Origin: Mucilaginibacter inviolabilis
GTDB taxonomy: Bacteria > Bacteroidota > Bacteroidia > Sphingobacteriales > Sphingobacteriaceae
Length of the DNA: 64,000 bases
Direction: 5' to 3'
Assembly: GCF_011089895.1 (NCBI RefSeq)
Contig: NZ_JAANAT010000004.1
Coordinates: 62,001-126,000 of the forward strand
Shown here: one piece after another, positions 49,094-57,257 of the stretch
How positions within the stretch are numbered: position 1 is the stretch's first letter
Layout of the letters: each line of letters opens with the position of its first letter
The notes under the pieces: generated by a model
Told to the model about the DNA's origin: nothing
The model's database searches: none
What the model saw: only the letters and a program-made list of their open reading frames with translations
Position numbers and translations under genes: made by a program

Positions 49094-49465
49094 ATGCTGC
49101 AACGTTTTACAGCCTATTTACTCATCGTTTCGCTGATCACGGTTAATTTCTCGCGGTTTTTTATTTACGCGGGTTTTGAACTGAACAGAAACTACATTGC
49201 CACCAAGCTTTGCGAAAACCGGGATAAACCCTGGATGCATTGCGATGGTAAATGTTATTTTGCGAAAAAGATAAAACAGGCGGAGGAAAAGCAGGCCAGC
49301 GATGAAAGGCAGTCGCAAAAGAGCCTTTTTCAGGAAGTTTATGTAGCCAGTTCAACGGTTATTAAATTTCACTCCAGCTTGTTGCAAGTGATTGTAACCC
49401 CTTATGATTGTACCCTTCCCCTTGACCGTGTCGGTACGATCTTCCAGCCTCCCCAGTTAGGATAA
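49094..49465 (+). CDS. C-x-G-K-C small membrane-linked protein of the metal-uptake locus
   Basis: This 123-residue protein has an N-terminal helix (about 5-28, AYLLIVSLITVNFSRFFIYA), then YIATKLCENRDKPWMHCDGK and CYFAKKIKQAEEKQ, with three cysteines in C...C-x-G-K-C-Y. The motif resembles small Bacteroidota proteins that precede TonB-dependent metal or haem receptors. It lies upstream of such a receptor in the same direction, with two palindromic repeats between. The function is unknown; a metal-binding or chaperone role is inferred from cysteines and position. Confidence 0.75.
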   Translation: MLQRFTAYLLIVSLITVNFSRFFIYAGFELNRNYIATKLCENRDKPWMHCDGKCYFAKKIKQAEEKQASDERQSQKSLFQEVYVASSTVIKFHSSLLQVIVTPYDCTLPLDRVGTIFQPPQLG

Positions 49466-49540
49466 TTCCCATTTCATTTTCCCGGATCTTGTTGATTGAT
49501 GGATTTGCTATGCGCTTTTGTGTGTGGAAAAAGTGGCCCA

Positions 49541-49612
49541 TGTCATCCTGAGCTTGTCGAAGGATCGCGCGCAGAGGCCTGCCCACCATGCTTCGACGGG
49601 CTCAGCATGACA
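49541..49612. repeat. Palindromic intergenic repeat, GTCATCCTGAG type (short copy)
   Basis: TGTCATCCTGAGCTTGTCGA at the left and TTCGACGGGCTCAGCATGACA at the right make a 72-bp inverted repeat. It lies 10 bp from another, longer copy. The two together fill most of the 317-bp gap (49466-49782) between the C-x-G-K-C gene and the receptor gene. Confidence 0.88.
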
Positions 49613-49622
49613 GCCATTGGAT

Positions 49623-49704
49623 TTGTCATCCTGAGCATAGCGAAGGATCTGTTCACGGCCAGGTAAGCCGCACAATAGATGCTTCACTGCGTTCAGCATG
49701 ACAA
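49623..49704. repeat. Palindromic intergenic repeat, GTCATCCTGAG type
   Basis: Starts TTGTCATCCTGAGCATAGCG and ends CACTGCGTTCAGCATGACAA. Adjacent to the copy at 49541-49612 in the same orientation; the outer arms are nearly the same as those at 30713-30792. Confidence 0.9.
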
Positions 49705-49782
49705 GTTAAAATAGATCCCCCGGGAAATTCATTATCCTATACTAATTTTTATACCGGGGCCTCGGCTCCTGATTGCTTATTC

Positions 49783-52134
49783 ATGAAAAAATATCTAATT
49801 CTATCTATACTATTTATATCATTTTTTACCCGGTCATACGGCCAAACCACTTTACAGGGAACTATTACAGATGCCAATACACATGAGGCTTTGGTAGGCG
49901 CATCTGTATGTAAAGCCGATGCAACGACCGGCGTAAAACTGGCTACAACCAATGCTAAAGGCCATTTTACCATCAATGCGCAAGGCGTAACCAAACTTAA
50001 ATTTGCTATGGTGGGCTATAATGCCCGTATTGTTGATGTAAGCACTTTAAAAGGGCAGGATCTGGACATCGCCCTGGAACCTTCTACCGTCGATCTGCAG
50101 CCCGTGGTGGTAACCGCCAGCAGGGAAGGGCAGGCGCGGCAGGATGCACCTATCGCTATCAGCAAAATAAATTCCACCCAAATAAAAGATGCCAAAGCCA
50201 CGGCATTGTATCAGCTATTAAACAAGGTAGCCGGTGTGTATATGGTGAACCTGGGTAACGAGCAGCATACTATGGCTATCCGTCAGCCCATTACTTATAA
50301 CGCGCTTTATTTGTATATGGAAGATGGTTTGCCGATACGCCCAACGGGGATTTTTAACCATAACTCGCTGTATGAGATCAATATGTCGGGTGTTAAGGAT
50401 ATTGAGGTGATCAAAGGTCCGGCCTCATCGCTGTATGGCAGTAACTCCATTGGCGGCGCGGTTAACTTTATTACACAAGGGCCACCAACGGGTTACGCGG
50501 GCAATGTTTCTGTTCAGGGCGATAATTATCACTATCGCCGGGTTGATGCCGATGGTGGTTTTAGCCAGGGCAAGTTTGGTTTGTATGTTGGCGGATATGT
50601 TGCCCACCAGAAAGACAGCTGGCAGGATTACTCTGACTTTGACAAATACTCGGTTAACTTTAAAACCACTTATGATTTTAATCCTACCACGCGTTTAACC
50701 ACAGCAGCAGCTTACAACTATCTGGACACCCAAACACCGGGTAGTTTGGATAGCACCCGTTTTTACAGCCGAAAGTATAGCGCCAATCAACGCTTTACTT
50801 ACCGCAGGGTAAAGGCTTTTAGGGCCAGCACCCGATTGGATCATCAGTGGGATGATAAGAACAGTACTTTTGTGACCCTGTTCTTCCGCGATAACTCTAC
50901 CGCGCAGCTGCCCAGCTATTATATCTCTGATGTGCGGGATAATACCGGCAAATACGTAAGCTCCAATGGACAGGTGAATGATCAGAAATTCCAGAGCTAT
51001 GGTTTGTTGGCCCAGCATCGTGTGGATATTGATTTTCTGCACTCGCGCTTAATTGGTGGTGTGTATATGGACGATAGCCCGAGCTCATATTATGCACAAT
51101 ACCTGAATATTGATAAAGACGTACAGAACAATTACTACACCGGCTTTACCAACACGGGCAGGTATATTGATAATTACAACATCAAATTGTTCAATACAGC
51201 CGCTTATCTGCAATACGAAATAAAACCTGTAGAAGCCCTGCGCATTGTGGGAGGCTTGCGATATGACAGGGTGCATTATGATTTTACCAATAGCATCCCG
51301 GCAGGGCAAACCAAATACAAACAGCAGGAAACCAATAATTTTAACATCCTGGCGCCCAAGCTGGGTTTAACGTATGATCTGGGCCATAATAAAGGTTTCT
51401 ACGCCAACTATAGTGTAGGTTTTCAACCACCAGAAACCGGCGATCTGTACAGCTCTCGCCAGCTAACACCATTGAAACAAGCTACTTTTGATAATTACGA
51501 AGTAGGCGGATGGTTTTCGGCGTTCAACAAGAAGTTATATTTTGAGTTGAGTTTGTTTGATATGGAAGGTCATAACGAGATCATCAGTCAGCTGTTGCCC
51601 GATAATACCACCCAAAACCAAAACGCAGGCGCAACCCGCCACCGCGGAGTAGAATATTCCGTAACCGTGGCTCCTGTTAAAGAGCTTACCTTCAGGTTTA
51701 GCGGTACCAATGCCCGCCATACTTATGTAGAGTACAGCGAAGTACGCAGCAGCAATGGTACCAGCACGGTGATCAGCTACAACGGTAACCGCATGAACAA
51801 TGCACCCGCCTGGATAGCCAACTCCGAGCTGACCTATAAGCCACAGTATTTGCCGGGCTTCCGTATTGCTACGGAGTGGCAGCACATCAACCAGTATTAT
51901 ACCAACCCGGCCAATACTAAAACGTACGGCGGCTATGATATTTACAACCTGCGTTTGGGCTATGATATCAAAAGCAGCGTGATCAAAGGAGCCGGCATCT
52001 GGTTTAATGTACTCAACCTAACCAACAAGCTGTATGCAACCACGGTAACCAGCAACCAGTATGGCGACACGTATAACGCCGCGCCGCCACGTACCTACAC
52101 TTTGGGCATCAGTTATTCTTTTTCAAAATATTGA
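49783..52134 (+). CDS. TonB-dependent receptor of the metal-uptake locus
   Basis: This 783-residue outer-membrane receptor has, in order: a signal peptide (MKKYLILSILFISFFTRSYG, cut before QTTL); a carboxypeptidase-regulatory-like domain (about 22-100, GTITDANTHEALVGASVCKA); a plug with VVVTASREGQARQDAPIAIS and DIEVIKGPASSLYGSNSIGG (about 105-235); then a 22-strand barrel ending in YTLGISYSFSKY. It imports a metal complex, haem or siderophore; the plug is of the iron/copper class rather than the SusC class. A PepSY protein gene starts 2 bp after its stop, giving a receptor/reductase pairing. Confidence 0.93.
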   Translation: MKKYLILSILFISFFTRSYGQTTLQGTITDANTHEALVGASVCKADATTGVKLATTNAKGHFTINAQGVTKLKFAMVGYNARIVDVSTLKGQDLDIALEPSTVDLQPVVVTASREGQARQDAPIAISKINSTQIKDAKATALYQLLNKVAGVYMVNLGNEQHTMAIRQPITYNALYLYMEDGLPIRPTGIFNHNSLYEINMSGVKDIEVIKGPASSLYGSNSIGGAVNFITQGPPTGYAGNVSVQGDNYHYRRVDADGGFSQGKFGLYVGGYVAHQKDSWQDYSDFDKYSVNFKTTYDFNPTTRLTTAAAYNYLDTQTPGSLDSTRFYSRKYSANQRFTYRRVKAFRASTRLDHQWDDKNSTFVTLFFRDNSTAQLPSYYISDVRDNTGKYVSSNGQVNDQKFQSYGLLAQHRVDIDFLHSRLIGGVYMDDSPSSYYAQYLNIDKDVQNNYYTGFTNTGRYIDNYNIKLFNTAAYLQYEIKPVEALRIVGGLRYDRVHYDFTNSIPAGQTKYKQQETNNFNILAPKLGLTYDLGHNKGFYANYSVGFQPPETGDLYSSRQLTPLKQATFDNYEVGGWFSAFNKKLYFELSLFDMEGHNEIISQLLPDNTTQNQNAGATRHRGVEYSVTVAPVKELTFRFSGTNARHTYVEYSEVRSSNGTSTVISYNGNRMNNAPAWIANSELTYKPQYLPGFRIATEWQHINQYYTNPANTKTYGGYDIYNLRLGYDIKSSVIKGAGIWFNVLNLTNKLYATTVTSNQYGDTYNAAPPRTYTLGISYSFSKY

Positions 52135-52136
52135 TC

Positions 52137-53588
52137 ATGGCATCATCAGCAATAAAAAGTAGTTTTTATAAATGGCATCGCGTACTGGGCTTAATAGGCC
52201 TGGTACCGGTGATCTTTTGGACATTGAGCGGGCTTTCGCACCCATTTATGTCAAACTGGTTCAGGCCATCCATTGCCAAAGAGGTTTTTAAGCCTCTGCC
52301 GCAAAGCAAAATGCAGCCTGTACTATCGCTTCAGCAAGTGATGGATCAAAACAACCTGCACGAGCTGCGGAACTTTAATCTCATCCATTTTAACAAAGGC
52401 ACCTTTTACCAGGTACAGGGGCGCGATAGTGTTTACCAATACTATTCGGCTACCGACGGCGTACTGCTGCCTAATGGCGACGTACAGTATGCCGAATACC
52501 TCGCCCGTTTTTTTACACAGGACTCTACATCTACCCTGAAAAGCATCCTGCTGCAAACCACTTTCGACGCGCAATACCAGCCCATCAATCACCTGCTGCC
52601 TGTTTGGAAAGTTTCCTTTAACCGCCCCGATGGTATGGATGTTTACGTAGAAACAGGCCATAACCGCATGGGTACATTTAATAATAACACCCGTAAAACC
52701 ATGCTCTGGGTATTTGAGCAGTTCCACACCTGGCAGTTTTTGGCCGATATTGCCGGCGATACTTTCCGCAATGCGTTCATGTTGGCTATTATGGTGGTGA
52801 TGTTGTTCTCGCTCATCAGCGGGATAACCATTTACGGCCTGTTCTGGAAAAAATTCAAAACCATACAGCAAAACCGTAAAGCCAAAGGCACGGAAGACAA
52901 ACGTTTTGTACACCGTTTTCACCGGCAGATAGGCCTCATCGTTTCTTTTGTGATGTTCACATTTGTGGTAAGCGGGGCTTTTCACCTGTTTGTAAAACTA
53001 TATCACAACGAACCCGCCAAGGCAGATTATGGGCAGGTGATCACCCGTAAGCAATTAACTGTTTCTAATCTCAACTTACCCATTGCCGATAGCGCCATCA
53101 AACAAAGCGGCCTGGTAAGCTTTAACGGTAATACTTTTTACCAGGTGGTCGACAGTAAAAAAGAAGTGCTTTATTTTGATACCCAAACCGGTAAAGAACG
53201 CGAATTGGCCGACGAGGACTATGCCCGTTTTTTAAGCACCTATTATCACACTCAAGGCTCTGGTTTAACTACCTTCAAAGGCAGGGTAAAAGTAGATGTG
53301 ATCAAACAGTTTAATAACGAATACGGCTTTATCAACAAACGCCTGCCGGTTGCGCGGGTAAGCTATCCCAATGGCGATAACTGGTATATCGAAACAACAT
53401 CGTCAAAACTGGCTACCAAAGTTGCCGGTATCGACAGGGCCGAGGGTTTATCCTTTATCTTCCTGCATAAATATTTTGGTATGAGCTGGGCCGGTAAGGA
53501 TATCCGCGATATCGTGAGTATGCTGGCCGCCCTAGGTGTGTTGGTGGCATCGCTGTTTGGCTTTGCCGCTTTTATAAAAAATAAATAA
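52137..53588 (+). CDS. PepSY-associated transmembrane protein
   Basis: This 483-residue inner-membrane protein starts at ATG 52137, 2 bp after the receptor stop. Helices lie at about 16-35 (GLIGLVPVIFWTLSGLSHPF), 215-240 (MLAIMVVMLFSLISGITIYG), 260-290 and 450-475. Two large periplasmic PepSY-like stretches lie between them, with WHRVLGLIGLV and WVFEQFHTWQFLADI as conserved histidine-bearing blocks. Such proteins reduce imported ferric complexes or handle periplasmic metal. It is co-transcribed with the receptor and the small HMBD gene. Confidence 0.88.
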   Translation: MASSAIKSSFYKWHRVLGLIGLVPVIFWTLSGLSHPFMSNWFRPSIAKEVFKPLPQSKMQPVLSLQQVMDQNNLHELRNFNLIHFNKGTFYQVQGRDSVYQYYSATDGVLLPNGDVQYAEYLARFFTQDSTSTLKSILLQTTFDAQYQPINHLLPVWKVSFNRPDGMDVYVETGHNRMGTFNNNTRKTMLWVFEQFHTWQFLADIAGDTFRNAFMLAIMVVMLFSLISGITIYGLFWKKFKTIQQNRKAKGTEDKRFVHRFHRQIGLIVSFVMFTFVVSGAFHLFVKLYHNEPAKADYGQVITRKQLTVSNLNLPIADSAIKQSGLVSFNGNTFYQVVDSKKEVLYFDTQTGKERELADEDYARFLSTYYHTQGSGLTTFKGRVKVDVIKQFNNEYGFINKRLPVARVSYPNGDNWYIETTSSKLATKVAGIDRAEGLSFIFLHKYFGMSWAGKDIRDIVSMLAALGVLVASLFGFAAFIKNK

Positions 53589-53590
53589 CC

Positions 53591-53797
53591 ATGAAAAGAT
53601 CAATCATTATTTTGTGTTTAGCCGTATGGTCATTAGGTACCATCACGGCTTGCAGTAATGGCAATAAAGCCACCGAAAAGCATCAAAAGAAAAGTAAGTA
53701 CACCTGCACCATGCACCCCGACCTGAGCTTTGATAAACCCGGCGTTTGCTCCAAATGTGGTATGGAATTGGTGGAAAGGGATACAACGGAGAATTAG
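53591..53797 (+). CDS. Heavy-metal-binding-domain lipoprotein
   Basis: This 68-residue lipoprotein has a signal with lipobox (LGTITACS, Cys at about 21) and a heavy-metal-binding domain KYTCTMHPDLSFDKPGVC, then SKCGMELVE, the CxMHP...PG-x-C-x-K-C-G-M pattern of CusB-type copper or zinc sites. It starts 2 bp after the PepSY gene, forming an operon of receptor, membrane protein and metal chaperone. A terminator follows. This favours copper or zinc rather than iron as the transported metal, though the evidence is indirect. Confidence 0.9.
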   Translation: MKRSIIILCLAVWSLGTITACSNGNKATEKHQKKSKYTCTMHPDLSFDKPGVCSKCGMELVERDTTEN

Positions 53798-53807
53798 CCC
53801 CACCCAA

Positions 53808-53834
53808 CCCTCCCCTGAAGGGGAGGGCTTTTTT
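53808..53834 (+). terminator. Intrinsic terminator of the metal-uptake operon
   Basis: CCCTCCCC (53808-53815) and GGGGAGGG (53820-53827) form a GC-rich stem with a TGAA loop, followed by CTTTTTTT. Confidence 0.92.
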
Positions 53835-53914
53835 TATATCTAAGGAAAGATATTTAGCGAATTGCCTTTAGCTCATCAAAGTCTCACCCTTTAGGGGGAG
53901 ATTTAGAGGGGGCT

Positions 53915-54271
53915 CTACTTCTTCCTCAACAGCGTTGTATGCGCTTTGGTATCACCCACTGCAATATCAACTCCTATAGAATCTGTATAAAATTTGCCGG
54001 TGTGGGCAATCTCCATGTCGCCCAGCGTTACGGTGAATTTAAATTCGTTACCGGTTATTTTGCCATCGTCAATAGGCAGGTCGCCTTTTGGAGTTTTGGC
54101 AGTCCCGGTTAATTTATCACCATCAATTTTAAAATTGTAAAGGAGCGGATAAACCTCGCCGTTTTCAACTTTTAGGGAGCCTGTCCACATGCCGGAGAAG
54201 TCGGCGATAGCTGCAAAACTGGCTAAAAAGCAGCAAATTAACAGGGCGGTCGTTAAAATTGTCCTTTTCAT
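53915..54271 (-). CDS. Small secreted protein, paralogue 3
   Basis: From ATG 54271 the 118-residue protein has a signal peptide (MKRTILTTALLICCFLASFA) and the family text DFSGMWTGSLKVENGEVYPL, NFKIDGDKLTGTAKTPKGD, FKFTVTLGDMEIAHTGKFYT. It resembles paralogue 1 more than paralogue 2 (shared YPLLYNFK and HTGKFY). It lies on the other side of the metal-uptake operon, in the opposite direction. An in-frame ATG at 54286 would add five residues. Confidence 0.78.
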   Translation of the reverse strand: MKRTILTTALLICCFLASFAAIADFSGMWTGSLKVENGEVYPLLYNFKIDGDKLTGTAKTPKGDLPIDDGKITGNEFKFTVTLGDMEIAHTGKFYTDSIGVDIAVGDTKAHTTLLRKK

Positions 54272-54470
54272 ATGGTTGTTTTTCAATACTTAAAGGTAAA
54301 ATCCGTATTATAATTCATGGTCAACAGGAGGTTAAATTTCAATGTCTCCAATGCTATATTATTGTTAAAACAATAATTGTTAAGCATACATTTTATGTTG
54401 TAATCATGTATCTTAGTTGCTCCTGAATTTTCATAAAGAGAGAACTGTTTTACCTAATAAATTACTTTGA

Positions 54471-56690
54471 ATGAGAAAATTACTTTTACTTGCTTTGCTT
54501 GCCCTGGGCTTTTTAAGCGTCCGTGCGCAGGATGTATCCTTAACTAAGGGATGGAAACTGGCCATTGGCGATTCGGCACAATGGGCCTCACCAACTTATA
54601 ACGATCAGCATTGGCAGGCCGTTAATGTGGCCCAAAGCTGGGAGCAGGAAGGGCATCCCGGTTACGACGGCTTTGGCTGGTACCGTAACCATGTGGTTAT
54701 CCCTTCGTCATTAAAACAAAATGCGTTTTTGAAAGATAGCCTGCGCATTAACCTGGGCAGTGTTGATGATAATGATGAGGTTTTCCTTAACGGCAAATTG
54801 ATTGGCCGGTTCGGCGGCAAAACCGGTGATATTAAAACAGGTAGCTTTTATGGTCCGCGTACGTATACCATCGCGGCAAATAACCCGGCTATTTTGTGGG
54901 ATAAAGAGAATGTTTTAGCCGTACGTATTTTTGATACTGGCGGCGACGGCGGCATCTACGGCACCAACTTTAGCATAGGTATGGCCGATGTGATGGATCA
55001 TGTAACCGTAAACACCGAAGCCGATTTTAATTATGGCGAACGCAATAGCCTGAGTAAATCCATCAAACTGATCACCACTAATCATTATGATTATAAAGGT
55101 AAACTGGCTTTTAAAGTTACCGACCCGGAAACCAACGCGGTTTTATACGAAAAAACAAATGATGCGGCTTTTTCGGCTGGCAGGCCCTTTACCTATTCAT
55201 TTGAAATAGCCCGGCTGGAGAAAAAATCATACACTATTGTTTACACCTTTACCGACGAAAAATCGGGTAAAGAAATAAGTCATACAGAAACTACACCCTA
55301 TCTGCTTACTCCATATCCATCGGCCAAACCCAAAATAAACGGCGCCGAAGTTTTTGGTGCGCGTCCGGGTCACCCTTTCTTATACCTCATACCGGCAACC
55401 GGTCAAAAACCTTTAATTTATAAAGTGCAGGGTTTACCTGATGGCTTAAAGCTGGATGCGGCTACCGGTATTATTACGGGCGTAGTAACCCAGCAAGGTA
55501 CTTATCCCGTGACTTTTACAGTGAGCAACAGGCTGGGTAGCAAAACCAAGGCCTTCACTATTATTATTGGCGATAAAATTGGTTTAACACCGGCTCTGGG
55601 CTGGAACAGCTGGAACGCCTGGGGTTTAAGTGTGGATGATAAAAAGGTACGTATATCAGCAAAAGCGATGGTAGATAGGTTGAGCGCGCATGGATGGGCC
55701 TATATTAATATTGATGATGGATGGGAAGCCGAACAGCGCCAGGCTGATGGTAAAATAGCCGCCAACAGTAAATTTCCGGATATGAAAGCACTCAGCGATT
55801 ATGTGCATAGCCTGGGCCTGCGCATGGGGATCTATTCATCGCCAGGGCCGCGTACTTGTGGTGGTTTCCTGGGTAGCTGGCAGCATGAAGACCAGGACGC
55901 TCAGACTTATGGCGACTGGGGCATTGATTACCTGAAATATGACTGGTGTTCGTATTCTGAGGTTACCCCGGCTAATCCCGATCTGCCGGCGCTGAAAAAA
56001 CCTTACCAGGTAATGCGTAGCTCTTTAGATAAAATAAACCGCGATATTATGTACAGCCTTTGCCAATATGGTTGGGGCGATGTATGGCAATGGGGCGCCG
56101 AAGTAGGGGGCAATAGCTGGCGTACAACCGGCGACATTCAGGATACCTGGCGCAGTTTATCGTCTATAGGTTTTAACCAGGATAAGGCAGCGCCGTTTTC
56201 GCAGCCCGGTCATTTTAACGATCCGGACATGCTGGTAGTTGGCAAAGTAGGCTGGGGGCCTAGCCTGCATAATACCCGCCTTACCTATGATGAGCAATAC
56301 ACCCACATCAGCTTGTGGAGCTTGCTATCATCACCATTATTAATTGGTTGCGATATGGGGCATCTGGACAGGTTTACGCTTAACTTGCTCACTAATGATG
56401 AAGTACTGGCCATTGATCAGGATGCATTAGGTAAGGGCGCAAGTCAATACATCAAAAAGGAGGGTTACCAGATTTGGGTAAAGGAGCTTAAGGATGGCGG
56501 GAAAGCCATTGGTCTGTTCAACCTGTCGGACAAGTACCAAACCATCAGCCTGGATAAAAATGACCCTGCTTTAAAAGGCTACACCAAATTCAGGGATGTA
56601 TGGCAGCAAAGGTATGTGATCACCACCGGTAAAGATTTCAGCGCCAAAGTAGCGCCGCATGGCGTTATGCTGATCAGGGTAGAGAAATAA
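54471..56690 (+). CDS. Secreted GH27 alpha-galactosidase with N-terminal binding domains
   Basis: This 739-residue enzyme has a signal peptide (cut after VRAQ, about 20), a beta-sandwich sugar-binding domain with SVDDNDEVFLNGKLIGRFGG (about 25-180), a beta region (about 185-280), an Ig-like putative domain (about 288-367: PLIYKVQGLPDGLKLDAATG), and the GH27 catalytic domain (about 370-655). The nucleophile is Asp491 in YLKYDWCSY and the acid/base Asp555 in WRTTGDI. LGWNSWNAWG and INIDDGWE are hallmarks. It removes terminal alpha-galactose, for example from galactomannan, in line with the GH26 enzyme elsewhere in the window. It is monocistronic with a terminator. Confidence 0.95.
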   Translation: MRKLLLLALLALGFLSVRAQDVSLTKGWKLAIGDSAQWASPTYNDQHWQAVNVAQSWEQEGHPGYDGFGWYRNHVVIPSSLKQNAFLKDSLRINLGSVDDNDEVFLNGKLIGRFGGKTGDIKTGSFYGPRTYTIAANNPAILWDKENVLAVRIFDTGGDGGIYGTNFSIGMADVMDHVTVNTEADFNYGERNSLSKSIKLITTNHYDYKGKLAFKVTDPETNAVLYEKTNDAAFSAGRPFTYSFEIARLEKKSYTIVYTFTDEKSGKEISHTETTPYLLTPYPSAKPKINGAEVFGARPGHPFLYLIPATGQKPLIYKVQGLPDGLKLDAATGIITGVVTQQGTYPVTFTVSNRLGSKTKAFTIIIGDKIGLTPALGWNSWNAWGLSVDDKKVRISAKAMVDRLSAHGWAYINIDDGWEAEQRQADGKIAANSKFPDMKALSDYVHSLGLRMGIYSSPGPRTCGGFLGSWQHEDQDAQTYGDWGIDYLKYDWCSYSEVTPANPDLPALKKPYQVMRSSLDKINRDIMYSLCQYGWGDVWQWGAEVGGNSWRTTGDIQDTWRSLSSIGFNQDKAAPFSQPGHFNDPDMLVVGKVGWGPSLHNTRLTYDEQYTHISLWSLLSSPLLIGCDMGHLDRFTLNLLTNDEVLAIDQDALGKGASQYIKKEGYQIWVKELKDGGKAIGLFNLSDKYQTISLDKNDPALKGYTKFRDVWQQRYVITTGKDFSAKVAPHGVMLIRVEK

Positions 56691-56715
56691 GATGAAGCAT
56701 AGAAATGGTCAGTTC

Positions 56716-56750
56716 AGACTTACGAAGTTTTTAAAACTTCGTAAGTCTTT
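56716..56750 (+). terminator. Intrinsic terminator of the GH27 gene
   Basis: AGACTTACGAAGTTTT (56716-56731) and AAAACTTCGTAAGTCT (56733-56748) are exact inverse complements, followed by TTCTCCCC. The stem is strong but the T tract is short. Confidence 0.85.
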
Positions 56751-56772
56751 CTCCCCATTAGATTAAACACCA

Positions 56773-56862
56773 TGTCATTGCGAGGCACGAAGCAATCTCG
56801 TAGCTATTCTAGCCGGCGAGAAACGCGAGGAGATTGCTTCGTCGTTCCTCCTCGCAATGACA
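56773..56862. repeat. Palindromic repeat, GTCATTGCGAGG type
   Basis: Starts TGTCATTGCGAGGCACGAAG and ends CCTCCTCGCAATGACA, with paired GAAGCAATCTCG/GAGATTGCTTC arms inside. It is a different family from GTCATCCTGAG, though of the same palindromic type. Confidence 0.9.
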
Positions 56863-57257
56863 TATTTTCATTTTTCCTTTTCTTTCCTCTCGTCAGCAGA
56901 TAAGCTTCGGGCGAAAGCGGGCAGAACAATGCAGGGCGGTGCGGCTGCGGGGCATAGTAAGTTTTTGCTGAAGCGTAGGATTGCGCGAACGAAGTAGGGC
57001 AAAATAATTGCAGCCCTGGTTCTGTCCGATTTGCAGGGCGAAGGCAAAGAGCGCAAAGAAGCATTTCTGCTGAAAGCCTTTTGGTTACTTTGTGGCTACA
57101 AAGTAAAGGCCCTCCCGCGGCCAAGAGCGGGTATACGCCATATAAAGCGACTCTGTATAGCTTAGAGATTATTAATGTTGTGTTTGTTTTTAATTGTATT
57201 AATGAGCTCCCTCCGGTCGGTTGTCTTCGTTCCTCGCAATGACGTACCGAATTTAAT
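56863..57257. repeat. Intergenic region with a half-copy of the GTCATTGCGAGG repeat
   Basis: The 395 bp after the full palindrome hold no gene. A half palindrome CGTTCCTCGCAATGAC lies at 57228-57243. A perfect 9-bp inverted repeat TTACTTTGT/ACAAAGTAA with a GGCT loop lies at 57085-57106. The GC-richer middle (about 56900-57060) differs in base composition from the neighbours. It may be a dispersed repeat or a decayed element bounded by repeat halves. Long reading frames through it are not credible. Confidence 0.6.

Noticed and set aside
52323..52985. 220-residue minus-strand frame within the PepSY gene
   Set aside because: Antisense shadow; the plus frame has helices and conserved histidines, and neighbours 2 bp away.
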